A stretch of 64,000 nt of DNA, from contig CM049306.1 in the NCBI GenBank assembly GCA_026874595.1, positions 50,730,019-50,794,018 of the forward strand, in the 5' to 3' direction. This DNA is from Sipunculus nudus. Lineage: Eukaryota; Annelida; Sipuncula; Golfingiida; Sipunculidae. The notes beneath the pieces are model-generated. The model did no database searches and was not told where the DNA came from. It saw only the letters and a list, made by a program, of their open reading frames with translations. Shown piece after piece: positions 13,501-26,407 of this stretch; positions within the stretch are counted from its first letter, which is position 1, and each line of letters starts with the position of its first letter. The position numbers and the translations under genes are program-made.

Positions 13501-14782
13501 CTCTGTCCGTCTGTCTGTCCGTAAGACTGGCACATTTCGACACCGTTGGACCTACAAATCTGAAATTCGACATACAGTTAGATGTCCCCAAAATCTCCTA
13601 CCATGCCAAAAATTGGGTCAATAGGACTTCGTTCCTTCGAGATATTAAGGAAAAACCTCAATTTTTTTATTAGAAATCTATTTTCACTCTTCAGGACTGC
13701 CTAATATCAAAACCACTCATCTGGTTTTCTTCATATTTACCATAAATATTCCTCTGTATAGTTTCTAAGTACATGCCAGATATTAAGTCAGTATTATATA
13801 ATTTAAAAAAGTTATGGGCCCAAACATAATGGACTTTGTAAAAAAACAGGAAGATATTTGGTCACTTAAGACCAAAAGTGTTAAAGGTAGGGACTTTTTT
13901 CCAGTAATACAACTTTAATTAATCAAAATTTAATTGTATACCAAAAATTAGATCAAAATCTGTTAAATTTTTTTAAATATTGGCAAAAATATAAAATTGG
14001 TACCTTAAATTTTGCCCAACTTTGGCCACGGCAGGTTTTTTTCCTGTAAGTACCATTGATTTAATTTTCACAGCATGTAAACATAAATATTTAATATGTT
14101 TAAATCTGAAATTTAAAATAAAAGCTTGAAAATTAAGCTAGTTATTGATTTTTGTCTTGAGGCTCTATTGTAGTCATTAGCTTTGTTTACAGATTACAGA
14201 TGCAGGGTCCCACTCCAGGTTACTCGAAGTCAGCTATGTCAGGGTTTCTGCTTTGTTACAGTCACAGGGGGAGATCCCCTGCTGTGACAGGTGTACAGTT
14301 ATTCTTATATCACCACCCCAATCACCACCCCCCCCCCCCCCCCCAACCCAACCCACCAAGTGTTATGCAGTAATTGTTATTGTTACTGTATCTCCTTAGT
14401 TGTAATGCTGTTTCCACTCTGATATGCAAAAACTTTCCTTGAAAAAGGTAATTCAAGGTGTAATCCAGAAGATGCAATGTTGTGTAATGTAGCATTTTAA
14501 GGGAAATCAATTTTTTTTAAATGATTTTAACAAATTTAATTGAACCCATCAGTATGCTTAAATTATTATAAAATATGAAGCACATTATGGATAAAAAAAG
14601 ACACAATTAAAAATTTTGAAATCTAAATCAGGTATTATTTTTAGATATTTATTGTTTTGCAGATTTAAAAGATATATTTTTGTGTTAAAAAATAAATAAA
14701 CATTTGTATGCATGACGTGGTGTTATCTGACAAGATTGAGATTGATGATGATGCAATTGAGAATTATGAATCAACTTTTACA

Positions 14783-14838
<56 letters not shown>

Positions 14839-17800
14839 ATATTGGAAATGTATAGAAATATAAACTTGAATTAAAAAAAAAATTGATGTGGTAAAAAAAT
14901 GAGGATTTAATACAAACATTTGTTCATTATTTTCCTGCCTCAGCAGAATTCGAGATCAGGCTTTGTTTGCCCTGATTTATGTTGTTAATTAGTTATATTT
15001 CAACTGTTTACATTTCATAAAAAAATACTTATATATTTAATAATATATATTATACAAAAAAATAGATTCAATTGAACAAGTGTGTTAAATACTGAAATGT
15101 CAACAGTTAATCAAAAAGCCAACTAACAATCATAAGATAAGATATAGTTTATTGCTATATATATATGTAATAAGATCATCACATACAATAGTATTTGGCT
15201 TGACTGGCTTGCTAAAGTAATGGTACAGATCACCTGTACTATGAACTAGATGAATCTTAAAATTAACATTTTTTTCAGCAACGAGCAGTAACAATGGAGA
15301 CCTCCCCCCCCCCCCACCCCTTCAATACACAAGACTAATAAACAAGATGAATTTTGTGATTTTAATGTTAAATAAATTCTTTTTGATGAGACTTGGACAA
15401 TTTTGATTTTTTTAAAGAAAAAAAATTTCAGAATTGAATCATAATATTCAAATGTGATAAAATATTAGGATCTAATGTAAGTGCTAACTGACAAGATTTA
15501 AGAAGATATAAATACTTTGTAGCATTTCATTCATATCTCTTAAAGTTGGCGGGGCCTAGGTGTGAATAACACTGTTAACTTAGTATTAAAATTAGGAATA
15601 TTGGTCAAACTTTCTGGGATTAATTTTTAACTCATATGGCCATATATTTAACTTTTGAAAACTTAATTACCTTCACACATTATTTGTTTATGAAATGTTA
15701 CTTTTATATAACACTTACCGTAGGCCTATTTGTTGCCTTGGTGCATCACTAAAAGGTTTAGCTCATGTCCATTATTCTATAATTTACAGAGTTTCATTTT
15801 AGCAGGGCCATTTTCTCATAGCTTTTCTAATGATAATATACATTAAAAACCAAAAGAAATAAAAATATTTTGCAGTTACTAATATTTTCCAAAATTCAGC
15901 TGAGCGATGTGACCCATGGGTCCCTTGTTTTAATAATAGGCCCTATCTTATAAAAATTATCTAATTAAACAAATATGTTAACTGCTGAACAGTCTACAGT
16001 TTATCAAAAAGCCAACCAATAATCATGGTAATATTACAGATAATTTGTTCACAAACTGTCACATGCTTCAATTTCAACCTTAGGAAACACATGGTCAGGT
16101 CACAAAATATTTGCAACCGTAAATACTTGCTTATCAGTACAAACCAATCATATCAACAACCATGGCCTATATTACCTCTTTCTCTCACACTGTCTCCATT
16201 TGATACTGTTTTAGATTTTTACCTACAGGGTCAACTTCAGCTGAGCACAGCAACCCATGGGTCCCTTGTTTAATTTAAATCTTGCTGATTGTCCTTATTA
16301 TCCCTGTCTCTGAAGGGAAAAGTGTGCGTTTTGCAATTGGGACTGTCAGTGTTTGTGTGTGTGTATATGTATATAAAACAATTCCAAGAAGGCATACAGA
16401 TTCTTAAATGTACAGGGTTAAAAAATATTGAATTGTAGTTCCCTATACACCCACTAGATGGCAGAAAGGTGAGGTTCCACAGTCTCTGACTGCCATTTCT
16501 TCATTTATATGTTTAGTAACATTTTAAATGGGGAAGAAAGAGAAGAACAATAAGACTGTCCTTGTTGTCCCCCTGCTTCCTCGGAACAGATGACATTGAT
16601 TTAGGTTTGTCTAGCTGTCCATCTGTCTGTCTGTCTGTCTGTCCATACATCAGCTTTCCATTTCCATGCCATGACTTACCTAAATATTATCTGATTTCAT
16701 TCACATTTGGGTCAGTTATTACTGTCATGCATACCTTGGTTTGGATTGGTTTTGGAGTTTGTGTCTGAAAATTTATTATCAGCAAGCAGCTCAAAAACAA
16801 ATTAATAAAAAATTCCCTTTGGATCCAAATTCACAACCAAAAATTATGACATGTGGAGACATCTTCAGGGTCAATGAAAACTAAAACACAGCCACTATGA
16901 CATGTGGAGACATCTTCAGGGGACAATGAAACTAAAACATATTTTTAGTGCAAGCAACGGAACAACAAGAGGAAGAAGCGGGGCACATAAAATCCACAAA
17001 TTTGCTCGTTTGTGTTTAGTTTTATAACTACAAGTTTGTCAAACAGTCACCAATTTTCATGTTGCAGCAAGTTCCATCTTGAGGATGAGGCCAACTGTAA
17101 TTATGATTTTGTGGAGATCAGGAATGGAAATGCAGCTGGTGAACTGATTAATCGCTTCTGTGGTACAACCATCCCGACCAATATGACTTCAGGTCGCGTG
17201 TTGTGGGTCCGGTTCAAGAGCAATGAGTTTAATACAGGAGAGGGGTTCATGGCCTCTTATGCATCAGGTGAGCTGTTTGATTCTATGAAGGTATATGTCT
17301 CACAACACACTCTTTATCACTTGTTATTAGTCCCCCACCATAGGAGGGAGGTTGACTAAAATGGTCTCAGTCTGCTTGTCCTGCCCGGTTCCTTTGCCAA
17401 CATATTTAAAAAAACATGTTTCTGTCTTAACCAAATTTTACAGACACACTCATCACATGACTGACATGTGATTCTAACCCTCAGGACTTTGTAATCCACA
17501 GGACTCTGAATTTTGCTGATTATAAAACGTGTCTGTGAAATTTTGTATTGACTGGTGAAATTGTTCCTGAGATAAAAGGTAACAAAATCTGCATATTAAC
17601 CAAGTGTCACTTTGCTGTTTAATTATTTTCTTTGCTCTCCACTTCTTTCCATTCCTATAGATAATTTTAGATGGTACAAGAATAGTGAAGCACATGTGGT
17701 TTTTGACTGGATTAACACTTGCTTATTTGTTTCATTTTAGGGCTTCAATAATTAAATAAAAGACTACTGTAGACCTCTGTAGGATTTTACAAAGTTCAAT

Positions 17801-20800
17801 TATTTTAAAGCAAAGATCTGATCAATTTTATTCTGTTTGTGACTTTCTGATATGAGTTTGTTAACTGACTTCTTATACAACTTTGTTATAACATGTTAAT
17901 ATCAGTCAGTCTCAGTCATCATTACCGTAATTTTGACATTTCTTTAGATTTATGTCAGTCTGTCTTTTGTGTTTCTTTAGTGATTAAAATGTCTGCATCA
18001 GTTTACCCATGCATTTGGTGATTCAGCATATCTTCACAGCATTAGACTCCCTTGGTTCAAAATCAGTGGGCCTAGTCTAGATATGATTGGTATATTTCAT
18101 ACTTCAAGAAACACTTGACATATATTGATAATGTATAGTTTTTCCTAGGGGAATTCTTTTTGTTAAATAGTTCTTGATTGAGACAGGTGAATGAAGTATT
18201 GTCTTTAAAGCAAATACTGGTAGTGCAAAAGGTCTTTGATCAGTTATGAAGATTAACATGGTACCGTAAAAAACAGCACTTCTACTAAGATTGTGTTTTA
18301 TGCATGAAGAAAAAATCATTTTAATTGTAGAAACCATTTAAGGTCTTGTACCATCTGACATTTTCCAGTGTATGGTGGTGAAGTAACTGGTACATCTGGA
18401 CAGATCGCTTCCCCTCACTACCCAAGGCAATACTCAAATAATTTTGATGCTTCCTGGATCATAACAGTTTCGTCAGACAAAGTTGTCAGAGTGTCCTTCT
18501 CAGCAATGTCAGTAGAGCAAGACTACAATGGTGGCTGCACCTATGATTATGTTATGGTGTGTATCACATACTTTTTACATAATAAATATAATCATATTTA
18601 TTTTATATACAGAAGACAACTGCCACCATCTTTATTCATTTCTCTATTTTTGTGTCATTTGTCTACCTATATAACTGCTAATGAACATCATTTGAGCAAT
18701 ATAACGCAAAGACAAATAGATTTGTGGTAATGGTAGTTGTTTCCTAACTCTGTCATATTAATATGAATGCAAAATATTCTCACATCACAACCTTTGGATG
18801 ACTGATATCAGAACAGACATCTCTCATTTGTTATGTACATGGATGTTGGGTAGAACCTCCTGTGGTTTAACTTTATATGATCAACAAGGCATGTCATGTA
18901 AGAATATTTTTCAGAAGAAGGCACCTATTTTATGGGCTTTGGCTAACATAAGGGAACATATATTAATCATTATTACATACACAGTATATTAACATATGAA
19001 TGTGCTTTCTGGCTGGAAGTCAACTCACTTCCCATCTCCACCCAAGCTCTTCTCAAAGTCCCCTTCCTTAACTAGATGTCCCCCCAAAATATCTATGCTT
19101 TGAACATCTCAGACCGCTATTGGTTCACTCTGCCCATCTCTCAAAAATGGCATGTTACTGATACTCAGTAATTATAATTCTGCTTCAGAGTTCAATATTT
19201 CACCCTGAGTTTTCTTTCTCACACCTCGGTGCACCTGGAGGTCTTATCTAACAGCCTCCATCACAAATAACGGATATTCCGTTGGTCAGCCACACCTGGC
19301 AATAAAGTTATTTCATAACCCCCTGCAATCCAGGTTAGGCTCTGTTTGACATAGCGGCCAGAATCTACTTGGTATTTGAAAGGTCAAATACTCATACTTG
19401 AAGCATCTATACATGAAAAATATATATCCCTACACTAAACTGACATTCCTCAACAATAACTTCACTTATTTGAAATGGATTCAAGTATATATACATGAAT
19501 AATGGAACAAAAAATAAAAAATTCAATATATAAATGGAGTTGGCATTCAGCCACACATTGTGTATGAGAACTTAATTAACAATCTGATATGTAACCTTGT
19601 GACATAATAATATTAAAGATTTGAAGGTATTTTTGAAGATTTGTACCTAACAGGTAATTTTAGCTGCATTTGCTCTTGAGTATTTGGTCTCTGGTTTATT
19701 TAGGATGTCTTTGTAGCTGCAAGATGGTGCCCTTGAGCCCAGAAAATACTGTGGCTATTCCTTACCACCGGTCACCACATCAACAGGGAGCCAAATGACG
19801 GTGACGTTTCACACAGACTTTGTGGTCACTGATGGTGGATTCCTACTTCAGTGGTATGCCGTACCTGCTCCATCCTCCTCTGGCTCAACTGGTATGAACT
19901 GATAAGTACAAAATACTTAATTTGTAATAATATATAGAGGCAGCATCACTTTATAAAGAATAGCCCTGCCAGGTCATTCTAGCCTATTTCATGACCCCTG
20001 TACGCTTGTTGTTTCATGATTATTTGGGGGTAAGGCTTACTAGCCAAATATACTTGAACCACTGCCGAAAAAAAATGAAGATGCATCATTTTCATTACCA
20101 TACCGTATTATGAAATAAATATGATTTACTTCATGATCTGACTGGTTGATTCATGACATCACTAGCAATTGACCATGCTTTTTCTTCAGTGCAGTAGTTG
20201 TAACATATTAAATGTGACATAACAGTGAAGCACATGTACAAAGTGAGTGCAGGCATCCATTTAAAAAGGGTAGGCAGCTCTAGATCATTGACTTTTTTAG
20301 CTCAATGACCATAGGTCATCTAGCGATCACCCTTTGTCTATTGACCAACCGGGATGTTAACAAGTCACAAATATAGTAACCACCTGACCTAGAAACTTCT
20401 TACTTAGTTAATATCAAGGCCAGTAGATGAAGTATCCGGCAAATTTCTGACCTTTCAATTTGGAACATTATGTGGTGATTATTTATAAGCAGTATCTTGA
20501 CTACTTTATGTTATGATTGCACTGATGGTAATGATTCTATTATTCACCAGATAACTTTGTTCAACCAGGAAGATATAAGTGTAGCACTACCTCCATAGAT
20601 AATCCACATTTTCTTCATGAAATCGAAGAAAAACACCTTGGTGCACATTATACATTGAAGCATAATTTACAAAACTATTTTCCTGCTGAATTGAACATTG
20701 TATTGTGGGCCGAAATATCAGACAATATTGAGCATTTATAAAGGATTTTTATTTAAATTAAATGCACTCACTGTACTTGTTTAATTTTGCATAAGAAAAT

Positions 20801-22732
20801 ATATTATTTGCTCTTCAATTATTTATTGCTTTTATTTCAAATACTTCAAGTGTACCTGTAATATATAAACCAAAGAACATAGATCTATGTCCTTCGATGT
20901 CTCTGTATCACTGGTTTGCTGATAAAAGCTGGCACTGAGTTTCATCTATCGGTACATGGAATCACGTTTTATATCAGGCATTTTCTTAGTAAGCACAAAT
21001 ACCAAAGCCCAGTCAGGGCTAACTGTTACTTTAATTTTTACAGCTTGTATACACAAGGATTAAATCTCTTATAATCTGAAATTTGAAAGCAATTGGTCAA
21101 AAACTGTAGCTTTTTTTCAAGTATTCAACCACCAAGTCAAGTTTTGTTTACATCAGGCCAGCCCAGTACTCTTGTATGCATGAGAGAGAGCTACAACCCT
21201 CAGGTCTCCCCAGGCTATTACATAACCCACTTCACTCCTGACTCCCTTTGCCCAGCTGAGCCTCAGTTCCCCTCAGTTGCACATTTTGCCTATAAACACT
21301 GTTGATTTAATTTCATAGGATGTACACATATGGATTTAAGCTTTTAAGGTCTTAAATTTGACAATTATATTAGTTTCCAAGTTTTTAGTACAGGGTTCCC
21401 ACGGGGCCTTAAATGCTTAAAAAGTCTTATATGTTATATTTTGCATTTTCAGGCCTTGAAATGGTCTTAAAAATGCCAGGAATCCTGATATAAGTCTCAA
21501 GAGGTCTTAAATTTGATTTTACCCATCCTTATATAATGAATGTGCACAAACAGTTTGGTGATTGAAAACAAGTTTTAGACAGTTTAGGAGAAGTAGCCTT
21601 TTTTACTTGTCAATGAAAGATCTCCATAGATTTTCAGTAGTTTTAATGCATGGTAGGGCCATTAAAGAATTCTATGTATAAAAAGGTCTTAAATTTTCAG
21701 TCACTAAGTTGTAATACTGAAACTTTTACAAATACATTTATGTGATCCTGACAGGCTCCTCCATCTGTCATGTAGTCAATGAAAGTGCACAGTCAACACA
21801 GGCACAAGATTTAATACAAATATTCTCAGAATCAACTTTAGCTGAGCGCCATGACCCACAGGTCCCTTGTTTGTGAACCCAATAACGTTTGGAATTTTGC
21901 ATTTTTTTTCCCAAATTTGATACACTTATTGTTTCAAACAAGTTTCCTTGACAAGTTCAAAAACCGGTGACCTTTACATGGATTTTCAAGGTCAAATCAG
22001 CCAGAATAGGAATTTTTTGTGAATGCTATAACTTTTGAACCACTCTGTATATTTTCATGAAATTTGAAATGTGTTCACCAAAATCTCAAAAGTGTTCAGC
22101 TCAGCCGGAATAGTAATTATTTTTGGATGCTGGGACTTTTGAAGTAGTCCATATATTTTTCCCTAAAATTTGAGGGTGGGAGGGCCCTAGGGAGGGGAGA
22201 CATATATCTGTTTTTCAACCTCGTGCATTCTAGTTATCAATTGGATCATTTCCTGCTTATAAATTGCCAAAATCTATCCTTTCTGCTCAGAAACTTTTTC
22301 CCAATTATTTATGCTATTTGAAAAAATTCAAAATTACATTTGTTATATTTATTTTTACTATATTTATCCAGTTCAGTAATGTGTGTTTATAAAATGATAA
22401 ATTTTCACAAAAGTAAAAGTTATCTTCAGATTGAAAGATTTTTTGGTATTCTGACTGCCACTGTTGTTGTACCATCATTCATATGACGTTAATATCAGTA
22501 ATGAAGATTTAATTTTCTTTCAGTTGAAGGATGTGGAGGAAGTCTTACTGCCTCTAACGCAGTACAGACTTTCACATCACCAGGTTATCCAACCGGATAT
22601 GCCCACGGTTTGGACTGTCGTTGGTACATACAAGCTCCAATGGGTTTCACAGTAAAGCTGAATATTACAAGTATTGATCTAGAAAAACACACCCACTGCC
22701 TCTATGACAAAATAACTGTGTATACTGGTAGG

Positions 22733-22763
<31 letters not shown>

Positions 22764-24947
22764 AATAAAAATTTACTAGAACTAAGTATTAGACAGTGAC
22801 CTTGCTGTATGTTACTGATGATACTTATGAACAATCTACCTCTTATGAGTAATCAGGTCACTTTGGGTTAATTTTCAAGCTGTTATTTAAGTTCTTGTTA
22901 CATTTACCTATTGAACCATAAAAAAATGTTATGCATGTATTCAAAACTTCTTGACTTGATATTTTATTCATTTATCTAAACAATACCTAAAACATTTCTA
23001 ATGGTTTGTTAATTTTCTGTGGTGTTCACAATGTATGATAATTCTTTCACATATCTATTTTTTCTGCTTGGTGCAGATGATGTTGTATATCAGTGATTTA
23101 ATGATAAGGCCAGTGAACTTGATATACTGGCACATTTATATACAAAAGCAAAATTTCACTAGATAAAATTTGAAAATCACCAGACAAGAAGATCCCTGGA
23201 TTATTGGTGTTTGCTGAATCAGCATGGTTTTTGTATTAGTTGGTTTCATATAATATAACTGCATTCAAGCGTAGCATATTTCTTGTTTGATCAATGTTGT
23301 TTAAGAAAAAATAAGCGGACATTGTTTGGTGACAGAACTTAGAATGTCATGGCTGAGATGATCTGTCTTGCAAAAGGGAAGCTGACAAAGTCTTGTAAAT
23401 TCTCAACATTAACATAGAGTCAAGATCTATTGAAACAATGATAGGCCACTGCAAAAGCTTGTTCACCTGGCATCCTACTTAGCGGCCTTGACTGATATTG
23501 GCCAAGGTTGCTTGGGCAACCACTGTATACAACCATAGTCGACCACACCGACCCTGATGTCACCCAGTCTCCAAAGAATTGTGCCCATATAAAAACATGT
23601 GCTTTAACAAGCTGTAAAATAGTATTATTTGTATACATTTACACCACCACTTCACTGACATTGCGCCGCAATGTTGTTCCCCAGGTTTAACAAAATTTCA
23701 TACAACAAAGAAAAAAATAGTCTTTATAACTGTTATATTTGGCATTAATGCTGTTAGTGCATGCTCTGTATTTGCTCCATTGACTTGATTATTGCAGTTT
23801 AATATTCCCACACCTCGATTTGGGCCTACAAGTATGATGGGTGCACAAGCGTTTGCAGGTGGTTAATCCTTGATGTTTATAGTTAGACCTTCTGTGTGAA
23901 GAATGGTAAAGTATAGCCCTCAGACCAAATGGATCCTATTTTTCCCTTTCACTTCTCAACTTGAAAGCAAGATTTTACAGTATGCCTCTTCATAATTTAA
24001 TTGAAGGAGATCCATACACTGAAAACATAGGTTCGTCAAGCGGTTAGTCAAAATCACGGTCGACTAAGCTGTCGTCATTAGAGGCAGGTATGACGAACTT
24101 GACTACTCCCCGGAAGAGACTTGACGAACAGAGTTAGTCGGTGGGGCTACTTTGACCTTTGCGCTCGGGTCGCCACTGAAGCGCGCCAACTTTCTTTGTC
24201 TGGACTACCACCCACTGTGCTGTCCAGCCACGCGGTGTTTACTGTCACAGCCCTGCTTTAAAAAGGCCAACAAATCTGTTTTGAAAGCTGAAATAAAGCT
24301 GTGTTCCCCTGATTTTGTGAGTATATCATATGTTGTTGTGGATATCATTGCACGACTTTTAATGTTTTTCTTCTAAATTGTAAAAATCGTCTAAATGGGC
24401 AACATTTTCTTAGTCCAGCATGTCGATATCCTCTCAATATCGCTCAGATGGCACATAAGATGTATATTATGCACTAAAAGTATATTGTATACGTATAAAA
24501 TTCTTTCAGTGTTCCCAAAAATTATTAACAAAACTTTGAATCATAAATAGTAGATTTCTTTACAGATGCCAGAGTTTGTGCCGTACTGCTAGGAACACAG
24601 CATCTTCTTGGAGAGAAAAACAGACTCTATATAAGGTAAGTCATCAAGTATGAAGTATGGAATATACCTAGATTTTCATTTTAACTACAGGCAGACATCA
24701 GTGTGATTAACTGAGAATTTCTTTTTTTTTCCAGGTTAAATATGATCAACAAAGGAAAGACATCTGAAACCTTATAACAATACATATTTACTTTCAGATC
24801 AATTTTTGTCCCATTGTTATATACTGGATAATTAATATATTTATTTAAACACCCACTAAAAACATTTACACAAAGTATCTGCAACTTCAAGTTTAATCCT
24901 CAAACTGATACTTAATTGTACATACATATAAAGACATTAGTATTATA

Positions 24948-24997
<50 letters not shown>

Positions 24998-26327
24998 CTC
25001 TTTAGAATATTCATTAAAGCAAAACATATTAATATATAAATTTCCTTTCATTCTTTTCAGGTTCAGGAAGAGTGTACAGAAAAGACTGAAGTGCGCATCA
25101 AGCATGAAGGTGATATTCACAAGGCTGAGAGTTTCAGGATCATCAAGGATGGGGTGCAGGTTGCAGAGTGTGCAGAAAGCAGCAGTGCAATTGTCCATTG
25201 CATATACAATAGAGACTACAATAATGACGGTCACATAGATAAATATTACTGTCAGATAGCTATGCGACTTCATTGAGACTTTGATTTTAGGGATTGAAAA
25301 GAAATGTGTGTATGTGTGTGTGTAATGTTTCACAGATGTATGCATTTAAAATATTTACTTTATATAAATATATACTGTATATAAATATAGTTTCTTGCAT
25401 TTAAGCAAATGAGCCGTGACAGTTCCTGCCTTGTTTTGTTGTATATTATTATTATTATTTTTTTTCAACTTCTCCATGTGATTGTGTAACCTATAGGCCA
25501 GGTTTACTCCATATTTGAAATTTGGGACAGAAGTAATTGTTTTGAATGTTGTATCTTTAATTTGAACATCTTAATAAATATTTAAAATTTACTCTGTTTG
25601 ACTGGCATTTTTCATCTTTAATATAAATCAGCGACACAGTTTTAACTCCCTGCAGTTCCTTCAACATCTTGCGTTGGTGGTTCCAGAGGGTCAGGACCCA
25701 ACAACCCACCCATCACCCCCCCCCCCCCCCACTTCATCTTTTAGAGCCCCACAACCTCTTTAATGGTATATATCGATATTTTGGAACCCATCCCCCCTCC
25801 CATTCCGGGACTTTTGACCAACATCTTCGTCCAGCTGACTAACCACTTCGTCCAGCAGACTAACAAGGGCCCTGTAATCCTGGACTAACAAGTTCGTCTG
25901 GATGACCAATCACTTCGTCCAGCTGACTAAGAGCGTTCGTCAGCTTGACTAACCCCCTACTCGCTGGAGACCCCATGGCTGGACTAACCTAAGTTAGTCA
26001 CCATGACTAACTTATGTTTTCAGTGTAGCTAAGGCACTACTTATAATTTTTTTACCATCCAGGTTTTAGGTACTACTTTGGATGGTGGTCAAATTATTAT
26101 GGCACAAAGTTTTGTGGCCGAGACTCTGAGAACTCCATAATATTGAGGAATACAAATCGTCTCACAGTTCGTTTCACAACTGATGGCTCACAAAATAGGA
26201 CAGGGTTCTCTATTGACTACAGCACAGGTAAGCTAATAAGTGAGAGGGTGCATTACCCTTTAAATTCTCTCTCTTTCTCTCTGTCTTTCTCTGTCTCTCT
26301 TACTTGCTCACGATATGTATATTTATA

Positions 26328-26360
<33 letters not shown>

Positions 26361-26371
26361 GTATGTATGTA

Positions 26372-26407
<36 letters not shown>

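Larger units (their letters stand above)
24017..26025. mobile_element. 2.0-kb terminal-inverted-repeat DNA transposon, TA target
   Basis: Left end cactgaaaacatag-gtt-gtca and right end (reverse complement) cactgaaaacataa-gtt-gtca match over about 23 bases with two mismatches. TA flanks both ends (24015-24016 and 26026-26027). Inside each end are clustered subterminal motifs of type ttcgtc-n-agctgactaa, at least five at the right end (25829-25955) and inverted ones at the left (24030-24135). No transposase is visible, so it is non-autonomous. It lies wholly within the intron between exons 8 and 9 and carries a spliced-looking frame at 24566-25276. Confidence 0.8.

Noticed and set aside
19690-19716. 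Earlier acceptor (tttatttag) for exon 7
   Set aside because: It gives a TGA after ten codons in the required phase.
24566-24635. Reading the exon as part of CUB E ([10 protein letters not shown]... frame)
   Set aside because: Exon 8 (phase 1) joins 26063 directly to give a complete CUB E with its own CG. Including this exon would leave phase 2 and force a stop or a later acceptor. The exon also lies within the transposon.
25061-25276. Alternative 3' terminal exon of the CUB gene
   Set aside because: Its protein-like frame does not match the phase left by exon 8 (phase 1) and it lies inside a transposon; kept only as a separate passenger frame.
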